Below are positions 1 through 7,530 of a DNA stretch of 64,000 bases, one piece after another. The stretch is from Streptomyces sp. WAC05374 (GTDB taxonomy: Bacteria; Actinomycetota; Actinomycetes; Streptomycetales; Streptomycetaceae). Both the position numbers and the translations under genes were made by a program. Below the pieces are notes generated by a model. The model saw nothing but the letters and a program-made list of their open reading frames with translations, had not been told where the DNA came from and made no database searches. Location: the NCBI RefSeq assembly GCF_004353505.1, contig NZ_SMNQ01000004.1, forward strand, positions 310,001 through 374,000. The letters run 5' to 3'. Position 1 is the first letter of the stretch. Every line of letters starts with the position of its first letter.

Positions 1-30
1 CGACGCCGAATCGAGGTCGACCGGCCGTGA
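1..30 (+). CDS. C-terminal tail of an upstream gas-vesicle operon gene (partial)
   Basis: A reading frame open from the window edge ends at a TGA at 28-30, which overlaps the GTG start of gvpJ at 27 as GTGA. Only about nine residues (ending IEVDRP) are visible, so no family can be named. In Streptomyces gas-vesicle clusters as I recall them, the gene before gvpJ is gvpZ. The GTGA coupling matches the overlaps between the next genes and is the main reason to think this is coding. Confidence 0.35.
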   Translation, partial: RRRIEVDRP

Positions 31-545
31 ATGAACCCGTCTCCAACAGGCTCGGCTCCTTCCCGTCCCGGGCGGCGCCCCCGTACGGACAGGGCTCGTC
101 GGCGAACCTGGCCGACATCCTGGAACGGGTGCTCGACAAGGGGATCGTGATCGCGGGTGACATCCAGATCAACCTCCTCGACATCGAGCTCCTGACCATC
201 AAGCTGCGGCTGCTGGTGGCTTCGGTGGACAAGGCCAAGGAGATGGGCATCGACTGGTGGGAGCACGACCCCTCGCTGTCGTCACGGGCCGGTGACCGTG
301 GGCTCGCCAAGGAGAACCGGCGGGAGCTCGCGGAGGAGAACCGGCGGCTGCGTGCGGAGATCGACGCCCTGCGCGAGGAGCGGGCGCTCGAAGCGGCCGG
401 GCCCGCCGACGAGGCCGCGGAACGCCGCCGGCCCGCCCGCCGGGCGCGCGAAGCGGATGAAGGAACGCGGCGTACGTCGTCCCGTACCGGGAGCGGGACC
501 GGGAGCGGGACCGGCCGGCGGCGGTCGGCGGAGGACGGCCGATGA
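27..545 (+). CDS. gvpJ: Gas vesicle structural protein, GvpA/GvpJ family
   Basis: Minor structural gas-vesicle protein of 172 residues. Residues about 27-80 carry the GvpA/J core (LADILERVLDKGIVIAGD, then LLDIELLTIKLRLL and a GIDWW segment), which in this family forms the amphipathic ribs of the vesicle shell. The rest is a charged, probably coiled-coil stretch (EENRRLRAEID) and an Arg/Gly/Ser-rich tail with a GSGTGSGT repeat, longer than a minimal GvpA. That length fits GvpJ better than the main shell protein GvpA. It starts at a GTG overlapping the preceding stop and ends in an ATGA overlap with gvpL, so the block is one operon. Streptomyces often carry gvp clusters without visible flotation; the role there is unsettled. 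Confidence 0.88.
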   Translation: MNEPVSNRLGSFPSRAAPPYGQGSSANLADILERVLDKGIVIAGDIQINLLDIELLTIKLRLLVASVDKAKEMGIDWWEHDPSLSSRAGDRGLAKENRRELAEENRRLRAEIDALREERALEAAGPADEAAERRRPARRAREADEGTRRTSSRTGSGTGSGTGRRRSAEDGR

Positions 546-1387
546 GCGGGAGCGTCACCTACCTGTACGGGGTCGCGGAGGCCCTGCCCGCGCTGGGGGA
601 CGTGGTGGCGGGCCTCACGGGCGTGGCCGGGGCGCCGGTGCGCGTGGTGGCGGAGGAGGACCTGGCGGGCGTGGTGAGCGCCGTGCCCGCCGCGGACTTC
701 GAGGAGCGGCCGCTGGCGGCCCACCTGGAGGACCTGGAGTGGCTGGAGGCCGTCGCCCGGGCCCACCACGGGGTCGTCGACGCGGTGGCGGGCCGCGCCA
801 CCGTGCTTCCGCTGCGGCTGGCCACCATCTACCGCGACGACGAGCGCGTGCGCGACCTTCTGCGGACGGGCCGTGCCGCGTTCCGCTCCCGCCTGTCCCG
901 GCTGGCCGGTCACGTGGAGTGGGGCGTGAAGGTGTACGCCGACCCTTCGGCGGCGGCGCCCGCGCCCACCGGCTCCGCGGGCTCCCGGGGCTCCGAGCGC
1001 TCCGAGGGCGGTGGGCCCGGGGGTGAGGAGCTGAGTCCGGGGCGGGCGTATCTGCTCGGACGCCGTCGGGAGCGTACGGCCAGGGACGACGCCCACCGGG
1101 CGGCCGCGGAGGCCGCCGGGCGCATCCATGAGGCGGCCCGGGCCCACGCCGTCGAGCACGTGCGCCACCGGGTCCAGCACGGTCCGCTGGTGCGGGAGCG
1201 CGGCGAGAACATCGGCAATGACGCGTACCTGGTCCCCGTGGACGCCTCCGAGGCGTTCCTCGCGGCGGTCCGGGAGGCGGCCGGGAGCGACGCCGCCGTG
1301 CGGGCCGAGGTCACCGGACCGTGGGCGCCCTACTCCTTCGCCGCCGACGCGGCGGTGGAACCGGAGGAGGAGGCGACCCCGGGATGA
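542..1387 (+). CDS. gvpL: Gas vesicle protein, GvpL/GvpF family
   Basis: A 281-residue GvpL/GvpF-family protein, thought to help nucleate or assemble the vesicle. The N-terminus has the typical VTYLYGVAEA strand and a small alpha/beta domain. The middle has the family segment DLEWLEAVARAHHGVVDAV followed by VLPLRLATIY. A Gly/Ser/Glu-rich linker (about residues 138-160) separates the C-terminal domain, which ends with VTGPWAPYSF, a hallmark of the family. The start overlaps gvpJ and the stop overlaps gvpS, both as ATGA, indicating translational coupling. F and L are paralogues; L is chosen because of its position after gvpJ. Confidence 0.88.
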   Translation: MSGSVTYLYGVAEALPALGDVVAGLTGVAGAPVRVVAEEDLAGVVSAVPAADFEERPLAAHLEDLEWLEAVARAHHGVVDAVAGRATVLPLRLATIYRDDERVRDLLRTGRAAFRSRLSRLAGHVEWGVKVYADPSAAAPAPTGSAGSRGSERSEGGGPGGEELSPGRAYLLGRRRERTARDDAHRAAAEAAGRIHEAARAHAVEHVRHRVQHGPLVRERGENIGNDAYLVPVDASEAFLAAVREAAGSDAAVRAEVTGPWAPYSFAADAAVEPEEEATPG

Positions 1388-1650
1388 CCCTGGACGCCCG
1401 GTCCGGCACGTCGGGCCCTTCCGGCCCCGACGCCCTGCCACAGCGGCAGGTCGCCCTGATCGACCTGCTGGACCGGCTGCTGACCGGTGGGGTGGTCGTC
1501 ACGGGCGACGTCGTCCTGTCGATCGCCGACATCGACCTCGTACGGGTCTCGTTGCGCGCGCTGATCGTGTCCATCAGCGAGGAGAACCCCTCCCCCTGGG
1601 GCCGTGCCGCCACCGCCGCCCCTCGTGATCCCCATGCCGCCCGATCCTGA
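1384..1650 (+). CDS. gvpS: Small gas vesicle protein, GvpA-like (GvpS)
   Basis: An 88-residue protein with the GvpA-type core at residues about 21-65 (ALIDLLDRLLTGGVVVTGD, then DIDLVRVSLRALI). It resembles GvpJ but has no long charged tail. The ATG at 1384 overlaps the gvpL stop as ATGA and puts the conserved core at the usual distance from the N-terminus; an in-frame extension to 1321 lies inside gvpL and is unlikely. In the Streptomyces gvp order J-L-S-K this is GvpS. It is probably a minor shell or accessory component. Confidence 0.82.
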   Translation: MTLDARSGTSGPSGPDALPQRQVALIDLLDRLLTGGVVVTGDVVLSIADIDLVRVSLRALIVSISEENPSPWGRAATAAPRDPHAARS

Positions 1651-2044
1651 CCCGGCCCGCTACCGGGAGGTCGCCGACGCGGCCACCCGTGCGTTCCGGC
1701 TGCTCCCGGCGGCCCCGGGCGAGCTGCCCCGGCCCGGCAGGGCGGACTCGGCGCCGCACCCCGCCCGCCGGATCAACACCGACCCGGACAGCGTGGAGCG
1801 CGACCTGATGAAGCTGGTGCTGACCCTCGTGGAACTCCTCCGGCAGCTCATGGAGCGGCAGGCCCTGCACCGGGTGGACGCCGGTGACCTCACGGAGGAG
1901 GAGGAAGAGCGCCTGGGAGCGACGCTGATGGTGCTGCACGACCGGATGACCGGGCTGTGCGCGCGGTACGGCCTCACCATGGAGGACCTGAACCTGGATC
2001 TCGGCCCTCTGGGAACGCTGCTTCCGCCCCCCGAGGAGTACTAG
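1634..2044 (+). CDS. gvpK: Gas vesicle protein GvpK
   Basis: GvpK-family protein of 136 residues from the ATG at 1634, or 146 from a GTG at 1604. The conserved region is RINTDPDSVERDLMKLVLTL, then ELLRQLMERQALHRVD and a C-terminal GLTMEDLNLDLGPLG. The family is required for vesicle formation in other organisms; its molecular role is unclear. Neither start has a good ribosome binding site, so translation probably depends on coupling from gvpS, which it overlaps by 17 or 47 bases. It is the last gene of the gas-vesicle block here. Confidence 0.88.
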   Translation: MPPDPDPARYREVADAATRAFRLLPAAPGELPRPGRADSAPHPARRINTDPDSVERDLMKLVLTLVELLRQLMERQALHRVDAGDLTEEEEERLGATLMVLHDRMTGLCARYGLTMEDLNLDLGPLGTLLPPPEEY

Positions 2045-2075
2045 TCGTACATATCTCCAATATGGCTATTTGCCC

Positions 2076-2100
2076 GCTTGGCACTGCGGACGGCGGGTAA
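2076..2100 (+). promoter_or_regulatory. Candidate SigB-type stress promoter for the CsbD gene
   Basis: GCTT at 2076-2079, a 15-base spacer, then GGGTAA at 2095-2100. This fits the GNNT-N14-16-GGGTA pattern of SigB-class promoters in Streptomyces. It lies about 70 bases upstream of a csbD-like gene, a classical general-stress target. The stretch 2045-2080 is also AT-rich compared with its surroundings. Confidence 0.42.
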
Positions 2101-2168
2101 GCGCGCTCTGTGGGGCGTGTTCCGCACGGCGCCCGCCGGTGCTGGTGACCGCCCAGGAGGTGACACAG

Positions 2169-2342
2169 ATGGCCACGGGCAAGAAGGCCAAGAATGTGGC
2201 GCGGACCGCCAAGGGCAAGGCCAAGGAAGCCACCGGAAGGGCGGTCGGCAACGAGAGTCTCGAGGCGAAGGGACGGCTCGAGCAGATGAAGGGCGACGCC
2301 AAGCAGACGGTGGAAAAGGGCAAGGACACGCTCAAGCACTGA
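2169..2342 (+). CDS. CsbD family stress-response protein
   Basis: A 57-residue, very hydrophilic Lys/Ala/Glu-rich protein of the CsbD family (pattern KGKAKEATGRAVGNESLEAK, then GRLEQMKGDAKQ). CsbD proteins are small stress proteins of unknown biochemical role, typically controlled by the general-stress sigma factor. The ATG at 2169 follows a strong AGGAGG at 2155-2160. It stands alone between the gas-vesicle operon and a convergent acetyltransferase, with its own likely promoter and a strong downstream hairpin. Confidence 0.85.
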   Translation: MATGKKAKNVARTAKGKAKEATGRAVGNESLEAKGRLEQMKGDAKQTVEKGKDTLKH

Positions 2343-2352
2343 CGTCGGTCCT

Positions 2353-2389
2353 CCCGGCCGGCGGGTGGCACGGCCACCCGCCGGCCGGG
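2353..2389. terminator. Strong hairpin terminator between convergent genes
   Basis: A 17-bp perfect inverted repeat (CCCGGCCGGCGGGTGGC and its complement) with a 3-base loop ACG. It starts about 10 bases after the csbD stop and ends 5 bases before the stop of the convergent acetyltransferase. It probably terminates transcription from both sides; there is no U-run, as is common in Streptomyces. Confidence 0.75.
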
Positions 2390-2394
2390 GCCCG

Positions 2395-2961
2395 TCAGGA
2401 CGGGCCGGGCGCCGGGTCGTCTGCGGTGATCGCCCAGCGTTCGTGGTCGCGCCAGGCGCCGTCGACGAAGAGGAACGCCGGGGAGAAGCCTTCCCGCCGG
2501 AAACCGGCACGGCGTACGAGGGCGATCGACGCCTCGTTCTGCGGCTGGATGTTGGCCTCCAGCCGGTGCAGGCGCAGCGGCCCGAAGGCGTACCGGACGA
2601 CCAGGGCGAGACCCTCGCCCATCAGCCCCCGGCCGGCCGCGTGGGCGAAGGCGCCGTAGCCGAGGGCGCCGCTGAGGAAGGCGCCCCGGACGATGTTGTT
2701 GATGTTGATGAATCCGGCGATCGCCCCGCCGGCGTCGCGTTCGCACACCAGCAGCGGCTCGGTGTCCGGGCTCTCGATGCGGGCGCGCGCGTACCGGGCG
2801 TACGCCTCGGGGGTGTCGGGCGGGAAGAGCCACGGCCGGTGCAGCTCCCGGCTCTCGCGGGCCCGTGCGGTGAACTCGTCGGCGTCCTCGTCGGTGAAGT
2901 GCCGGATGCCGACGCGGGGCCCGTGGGCCAGGTACGGGGTGTGGGGGCCGTTCGCAGACAT
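2395..2961 (-). CDS. GNAT family N-acetyltransferase (RimJ/RimL type)
   Basis: A 188-residue acetyltransferase of the RimJ/RimL group, which transfers acetyl from acetyl-CoA to an amino group. Visible features are an N-terminal RIRHFT-like strand (VGIRHFTDED), the acceptor/CoA region LGYGAFAHAAGRGLMGEGL with the GxGxxG-like turn, and the C-terminal LHRLEANIQPQNEASIALVR, which is highly typical of RimJ/RimL. The ATG at 2961 leaves the first beta strand intact, though the upstream ribosome site is weak. The substrate cannot be told from sequence. Confidence 0.85.
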   Translation of the reverse strand: MSANGPHTPYLAHGPRVGIRHFTDEDADEFTARARESRELHRPWLFPPDTPEAYARYARARIESPDTEPLLVCERDAGGAIAGFININNIVRGAFLSGALGYGAFAHAAGRGLMGEGLALVVRYAFGPLRLHRLEANIQPQNEASIALVRRAGFRREGFSPAFLFVDGAWRDHERWAITADDPAPGPS

Positions 2962-2981
2962 CCCGTCAGAGTACGACGGTG

Positions 2982-3317
2982 TCAGCGGGGGCGCTTGGGG
3001 CGGGCCGCCGCGCTCGTCGCCGGGCACTTCTCGCCCTTCTTCATCACGTCGACGGAGAGGGTGCGGCCGTCCAGGTCCGTGCCGGGGGCGGGGTGCTGGG
3101 AGCAGACCTTCCAGTTGACCGGCCACAGGACCGTGCGGCCGTAGCCGCTGGCGTCCCGCACGTCGACCCTGGTGCGGTGGTCCATGGTGGTGAAGACGGT
3201 CATGAGTCCCTTGCCGGTGAAGTCCGGCAGCGGGGGGCCGGCGGCGGCCGCCGGTGCCGCGCCCGCACCCGTCAGGGCGAGCGCCATCGCCGCCGTCACC
3301 GTCGCCGCACGCTTCAC
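2982..3317 (-). CDS. Small secreted protein with PASTA-like domain
   Basis: A 111-residue protein with an N-terminal signal peptide (VKRAATVTAAMALALTGAG, cleavage likely after AAAAAG). The mature part resembles a single PASTA-like module: LPDFTGKGLMTVFTTMD, then NWKVCSQHPAPGTDL and VKKGEKCP-like ends (VMKKGEKCP), with two cysteines that could form a disulfide. The GTG at 3317 has a good GGGAGG upstream; a longer start at 3356 would put Arg-rich residues before the signal. Such proteins are common and uncharacterised in Streptomyces. Confidence 0.68.
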   Translation of the reverse strand: MKRAATVTAAMALALTGAGAAPAAAAGPPLPDFTGKGLMTVFTTMDHRTRVDVRDASGYGRTVLWPVNWKVCSQHPAPGTDLDGRTLSVDVMKKGEKCPATSAAARPKRPR

Positions 3318-3410
3318 TGTCGCCTCCCGGATGCGCCCGTGCCGCCGCCCCGGCAACCAGGATGGGTCGATCCTGGCCGGCGGGGGCGGTGGAGCGGGCC
3401 GTACGGGTGA

Positions 3411-4871
3411 TCAGTGGTGGCTGACGACGAGCCGCGGCTCCTCGGCCTCGGCGGTCTCGGCCGGGTCGGGGCGCTGGATGAGCAGCGCGGTGACGACGCC
3501 GATGCCGAGCAGGGCGAGCGCGGCGTACATGGCGTGCTGGTAGCCGGCCTCGGTGACGCCCCGGGCGTCGCTGCCCGCGCTGATCATGGCGGAGGCGAGG
3601 GCGATGCCGAGCGAGGCGCCGATGCCGAAACAGGCACCGTTGAGACCGGAGAGGGAGCCGGGCTTGTCCTTGGGGGCGGTGGTGACGGCGAGACCGTTGA
3701 GGCCGGTGAGCATGAAGCCGCCGTAGGTGACGCCGAGCGCGGCGAGGGCCGCGACCAGAATCCACTCGCTGTGCAGGAACAGCGTGGCGAAGACGAAGAT
3801 CACGAAGTTGGCGACGGCTCCGGTGACCACGATGGTGCGCCAGCCGATCTTCGGGCCGAGGCGGCCGGTCAGGGGGGCGGAGATGACGCCGATGAGCTGG
3901 ATGGGCGTGAGGAAGAGGACCGCGGCGGTGACGGCGCTCAGGCCGAGCCCGACGCGGGCGTCCTGGGAGAAGAGGGGGATCGTCAGCGCGATCGCGCCGA
4001 ACGCGCCGCCGAGGGTGCAGACCGTGGTGAGCAGCAGCGGCCAGGCGCGGCGGGAGGCGAGGACGTCGAGGTCGATGACCGGGTTCGGGGCGCTCTTCTG
4101 CGAGACGACGAAGAAGACCAGCGAGGCGAGGCCGCCGAGCAGGAAGCCGAGGGTGAGCACGGACGTCCAGCCCCAGGCGCCGCCCTGGGCGAGGCCGACG
4201 AGGACGCCGGTGAGGCCGAGGGCGAGGGCGGCGATGCCGCGCGAGTCGAAGCGGGCGTCGGCGTCGATGGTGGGCGGGACGTCGGGGACGTAGCGGCGTA
4301 CGCCGATCAGACCGGCCACGGCGATCAGGGTGGAGCAGACGAAGATGCCGCGGAATCCGATGGTGTCGGCGATCTGGCCGCCGGCGATGGCGTCGACACC
4401 GGCGAGGCCGCCGTTGACGGCGGTGATGATGCCCGCCGCCTTGCCGAAGCCGGCCGGGGTGAGGAGCTGGTTCAGGGTGAGGAAGGCGAGGGTGAACATC
4501 GCGGCGGAGATGCCCTGGAGGACGCGGCCGGCGATGAAGACCTCGATGTTCGGCGCGAAGACGCAGAGCAGGTTGCCGATGATCAGGACGAACGCGCAGA
4601 CGATCATCATCGGCTTGCGGCCGCGCTGGTCGCTGAGGCGGGCGAGCGTGACCTGGCCGATGGCGGCCATCAGGAAGAAGAGGGTCTGCGACAGGCCGGC
4701 GGCGGCCGTGGTGGTACCGAGGCGCTCGATCACGTCGGGGAGCGCGGGGCTGAGCATGGTGGCGTTGATCTGGTAGCCGAGTACGGCCATGACCATCGCC
4801 AGCAGCATGGGGCCGCGGCCCGCCAGGTCGGATTCGGCCCCGGAACGCGTCCGGCCGAGCGAGATGGACAT
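3411..4871 (-). CDS. MFS transporter
   Basis: A 486-residue major facilitator superfamily protein in the cell membrane. It shows many hydrophobic helices, the loop motif ARLSDQRGRKPMM after the second helix (the GxLaDrxGrkxxl signature), and the motif-C-like ATMLSPALPDV in helix 1. The ATG at 4871 follows AAAGGGG; the 50-residue extension upstream is Ser/Thr/Arg-rich and not membrane-like. It is divergent from a GntR regulator, and a CTTGTCAGACAAG operator lies in the gap at 4968-4980. Because the same element lies at adenosine deaminase, a nucleoside or purine-related substrate is a reasonable guess, but the sequence alone does not show it. Confidence 0.88.
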   Translation of the reverse strand: MSISLGRTRSGAESDLAGRGPMLLAMVMAVLGYQINATMLSPALPDVIERLGTTTAAAGLSQTLFFLMAAIGQVTLARLSDQRGRKPMMIVCAFVLIIGNLLCVFAPNIEVFIAGRVLQGISAAMFTLAFLTLNQLLTPAGFGKAAGIITAVNGGLAGVDAIAGGQIADTIGFRGIFVCSTLIAVAGLIGVRRYVPDVPPTIDADARFDSRGIAALALGLTGVLVGLAQGGAWGWTSVLTLGFLLGGLASLVFFVVSQKSAPNPVIDLDVLASRRAWPLLLTTVCTLGGAFGAIALTIPLFSQDARVGLGLSAVTAAVLFLTPIQLIGVISAPLTGRLGPKIGWRTIVVTGAVANFVIFVFATLFLHSEWILVAALAALGVTYGGFMLTGLNGLAVTTAPKDKPGSLSGLNGACFGIGASLGIALASAMISAGSDARGVTEAGYQHAMYAALALLGIGVVTALLIQRPDPAETAEAEEPRLVVSHH

Positions 4872-4930
4872 GTCGGCCCCTTTGCCTCGGATGTCATGTC
4901 GGGTTCGTGCGGTGGTCGTGCGGCGGCACA

Positions 4931-4967
4931 GCGACGTCATGGACGACACGGCGACGTCATGGACGAC
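4931..4967 (+). repeat. Two 17-base direct repeats, 20-base period
   Basis: GCGACGTCATGGACGAC occurs at 4931-4947 and again at 4951-4967, a spacing of two helical turns, directly abutting the 4968-4980 operator. It lies in the 5' leader of the MFS gene. It could be a second regulator site or only a local duplication. Confidence 0.7.
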
Positions 4968-4980
4968 CTTGTCAGACAAG
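4968..4980. promoter_or_regulatory. GntR operator O1 (MFS side)
   Basis: CTTGTC-A-GACAAG is a perfect inverted repeat with 6-base arms around a single base. GntR-family operators have this size and symmetry. Relative to the suggested MFS start site near 4986 it covers roughly +7 to +18. Two related elements lie at 5122-5135 and 6180-6191. Confidence 0.72.
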
Positions 4981-4992
4981 TACCGCTGAGCC

Positions 4993-5021
4993 AGATTGGA
5001 ATCTACGCGCGTAAACGTCAA
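4993..5021 (-). promoter_or_regulatory. Candidate promoter of the MFS gene
   Basis: Read on the minus strand: TTGACG at 5021-5016, a 17-base spacer, and CAATCT at 4998-4993 as a weak -10. This would start transcription near 4986, just before operator O1. The stretch is AT-rich for this genome. The -10 lies within AGATT-CC-AATCT, itself a short inverted repeat. Confidence 0.4.
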
Positions 5022-5121
5022 TACCCTTCGGCCAACTTTTCCGATTGATCTCGATCACCCCAGCTCAGCACGGATGAATCGAGACCTCACGGCCGTTGCC
5101 CGGCCCGCCGGGGTGGGCATA

Positions 5122-5135
5122 ACTTGCAGACAAGT
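5122..5135. promoter_or_regulatory. GntR operator O2 (autoregulatory site)
   Basis: ACTTG-CAGA-CAAGT, an inverted repeat closely related to O1 but one base shorter at the centre. It overlaps a likely -10 (TAACTT at 5120-5125) of the gntR gene and lies 16 bases upstream of its start codon, as expected for autoregulation. Confidence 0.62.
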
Positions 5136-5151
5136 GAACCGAGGAGGAGCC

Positions 5152-5913
5152 GTGGTGGTCAGCAGCGCCGAGCAGCGCCGGCCGGTGGTCGTGCTGTACG
5201 AGCGGATCGTGGACGCCATCCACGCCGGCACCTACCCACCCGGCTCCACCCTGCCCTCCGAGCCCAAGCTCGCCGCCGAACTGGGGGTGAGCCGGCCCGC
5301 CCTGCGCGAGGCGCTGCTGCTGCTCCAGGAGGACGGGCTGCTGTCGGTGCGCCGCGGCGTCGGCCGCACCGTGGCGGACCGGCCGCCGCGACGCGGCTTC
5401 GAGCACATCCAGCCGCTGGAGGAGCTGATCGGCGCGGGCGCCCCCGTCCGCGTACGCGCGCTGCTGCGGGCGGTGGAGGAGCCGACCGACTTCACCGCCC
5501 AGCACCTGCTCGCGGCAGCCCGCGCCCGGCTGCTGTTCTGGGAGTCGCTGCTGGCCGCGGACGGCGCGGCGGCGGCGCTCAGCCAGGAGTGGGCGGCCGC
5601 CGAGGACGTCCTGGACGCCGCCCACCCGGCGTTCGCCCGGGCACTGGAAGCCGTCGCGGACGGGCCTGACGCCGGGCGTACGTCGATGCTGGCCGTCCTT
5701 GCCGGGGCCTCGCGCGGTGTGCCGCTGAGCGCCCACAGCAGCGTGACGGCCACGCTGGTGGGCCAGCGGCGCGGCGAGCAGCTCGGCCGGCCGGCCGACA
5801 CCCCGGCCGTGCTGATCACCCAGGTGGTCCGTGCCGGGGACACGCCGGTCCTGGCGGCCAAGCACATGCTGCCCACCGGCGCGGCCGCCCTGCCGGTCCT
5901 CCAGTCGAACTGA
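5152..5913 (+). CDS. GntR family (HutC-like) transcriptional regulator
   Basis: A 253-residue regulator. Residues about 12-75 form the GntR winged helix: VVLYERIVDAIHAGTYPPGS, LPSEPKLAAELGVSRPALRE and an LSVRRGVGRTV wing. The rest is a ligand-binding domain; its end (AVLITQVVRAGDTPVLAAKH) resembles the UTRA/HutC fold. The GTG at 5152 (or 5155) follows GAGGAGG. It lies between a divergent MFS gene and adenosine deaminase, and related operator sequences lie at all three genes, so it probably controls all of them. The ligand may be a nucleoside or derivative, which is an inference from the neighbours. Confidence 0.87.
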   Translation: MVVSSAEQRRPVVVLYERIVDAIHAGTYPPGSTLPSEPKLAAELGVSRPALREALLLLQEDGLLSVRRGVGRTVADRPPRRGFEHIQPLEELIGAGAPVRVRALLRAVEEPTDFTAQHLLAAARARLLFWESLLAADGAAAALSQEWAAAEDVLDAAHPAFARALEAVADGPDAGRTSMLAVLAGASRGVPLSAHSSVTATLVGQRRGEQLGRPADTPAVLITQVVRAGDTPVLAAKHMLPTGAAALPVLQSN

Positions 5914-6160
5914 CCGGCCGGCCACCGGGCTGGGCCGGCCACCGGTGCCGCCGCCACCGGGCGGGCACCGGCCCGTCGGGCGGGCCGGCCGGGTCGTCGA
6001 CCGCGCCCCCGATCGGGCCGGACGCCACCGGTCTCCTTCGGCCGTACCGACCCCGCCACCGCCCCAGCCGGAGCAGCCGCACCACCGCGCCCGCGCGGCC
6101 CGCCCGCTGCCCCCGTCCCGGCCTGTCGGCTGCGTCACGGCGCCCGTCCCGGGCGTGCCG

Positions 6161-6166
6161 TACACT
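6161..6166 (+). promoter_or_regulatory. Candidate -10 element for a leaderless adenosine deaminase transcript
   Basis: TACACT at 6161-6166 lies 8 bases before the ATG at 6175, so transcription from it would begin at or next to the start codon. No convincing -35 is seen. The rest of the 5914-6174 gap is extremely GC-rich, with a 13-base direct repeat (GGCCGGCCACCGG) at 5916 and 5933, and no gene is apparent in it. Confidence 0.4.
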
Positions 6167-6174
6167 CCGGCTCC

Positions 6175-7272
6175 ATGCACTTGTCTGACAACGTCCCCGC
6201 CGACGCTCCCGCCACCGCCGACTGGATCCGCCGCGCCCCCAAGGCGGTCCTCCACGACCACCTGGACGGCGGCCTGCGGCCCGCCACGATCATCGAGCTG
6301 GCCCGCGCGTGCGGTTACACCGGCCTGCCGAGCGAGGACCCGGCCGAGCTCGCGGTCTGGTTCCGCGACGCCGCCGACTCGGGCTCGCTGGAGCGGTACC
6401 TGGAGACCTTCGCCCACACCTGTGCGGTGATGCAGACCCGCGAGGCGCTGTTCCGCATCGCGGCCGAGTGCGCCGAGGACCTGGCGGCGGACGGGGTCGT
6501 CTACGCCGAGGTGCGGTACGCCCCCGAGCAGCACCTGGCGGGCGGCCTGACCCTGGACGAGGTCGTCGAGGCCGTGAACGACGGCTTCCGTGAGGGTGAG
6601 CGCCGCACCGGCGGGCGGATCACCGTGGGCACGCTGCTGACCGGCATGCGCCACACGGACCGTTCGCTGGAGATAGCCGAGCTGACCGTCGCCCACCGCG
6701 AGCGGGGCGTGGCCGGGTTCGACATCGCGGGCGGCGAGATCGGCAACCCGCCGGCCCGTCACCTGCCGGCCTTCCAGCACCTGAAGCGGCACAACTGCCA
6801 CTTCACCATCCACGCGGGCGAGGCCGTCGGCGCGGAGTCGATCCACGAGGCGGTGCAGGTCTGCGGCGCCGAGCGGATCGGCCACGGCGTGCGGATCACC
6901 GACGACATCCAGGTGCACGAGGACGGCACGGCCACGCTGGGCCACCTTGCCGCCTACGTCCGCGACAACCGCATCGCGCTGGAGGTCTGCCCGACCTCCA
7001 ACCTCCAGACGGGCGCCGCCAAGGACTACGCCACGCACCCGATCGACCAGCTCCGCCGCCTCGGCTTCCGCGTCACGCTGAACACCGACAACCGCCTGGT
7101 CTCCGGCACCACGATGAGCCAGGAGTTCCAGCACATGGTGGACGCCTTCGGGTACGGCCCCGAGGTCTTCGAGGAGTTCACGGTCGCCGCCGTCGAGGCC
7201 GCCTTCCTGCCGCTGCCGGAGCGCCGCCGCATCATCGACGAGGTCGTCCGCCCGGGTTACGCCGCCCTCTAG
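6175..7272 (+). CDS. add: Adenosine deaminase
   Basis: Converts adenosine (and deoxyadenosine) to inosine plus ammonia in purine salvage; a cytoplasmic zinc enzyme of 365 residues. Visible motifs in order are the zinc ligands in LHDHLDGG near residues 26-33, the [10 protein letters not shown] strand with the third histidine and catalytic glutamate, ERIGHGVRI, and the LNTDNR aspartate segment. It starts at the ATG at 6175, which appears leaderless. The GntR-type operator CTTGTCTGACAA lies in codons 2-6, so repressor binding would sit on the start of the message. It is downstream of and parallel to the GntR gene. Confidence 0.93.
   Translation: MHLSDNVPADAPATADWIRRAPKAVLHDHLDGGLRPATIIELARACGYTGLPSEDPAELAVWFRDAADSGSLERYLETFAHTCAVMQTREALFRIAAECAEDLAADGVVYAEVRYAPEQHLAGGLTLDEVVEAVNDGFREGERRTGGRITVGTLLTGMRHTDRSLEIAELTVAHRERGVAGFDIAGGEIGNPPARHLPAFQHLKRHNCHFTIHAGEAVGAESIHEAVQVCGAERIGHGVRITDDIQVHEDGTATLGHLAAYVRDNRIALEVCPTSNLQTGAAKDYATHPIDQLRRLGFRVTLNTDNRLVSGTTMSQEFQHMVDAFGYGPEVFEEFTVAAVEAAFLPLPERRRIIDEVVRPGYAAL
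6180..6191. promoter_or_regulatory. GntR operator O3 inside the adenosine deaminase start
   Basis: CTTGTCTGACAA, with TTGTC-T-GACAA as a perfect inverted repeat, matches operator O1 at 12 of 13 positions when read on the other strand. It spans codons 2-6 of the gene, about +6 to +17 if the message is leaderless. A chance match is possible, but its identity to O1 beside the same regulator argues for function. Confidence 0.6.
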
Positions 7273-7530
7273 GCGACACCTCCGCCGCGCAGCGGGCCGC
7301 CGCGCCGGGCCGGGGCCCCGGCGCCGCGCCACGGCCCGCGCCGCGCCGGAGCACGGCGCGCGCCCGACGGGGCCGGAAGCACGGTGGCCGCACCACCGCC
7401 GCCCCGTACCGCCGGCACCGCCGCACCGCCGTGGCCGGCCCGCGCGCGGCCGTACGGGGCTGGTGGGGCGCCCGGGTGGGCGAACGTGGGGCCCGGGGGC
7501 GCGGCGCGTCGGGGGCGCGGTGGTACCTGC

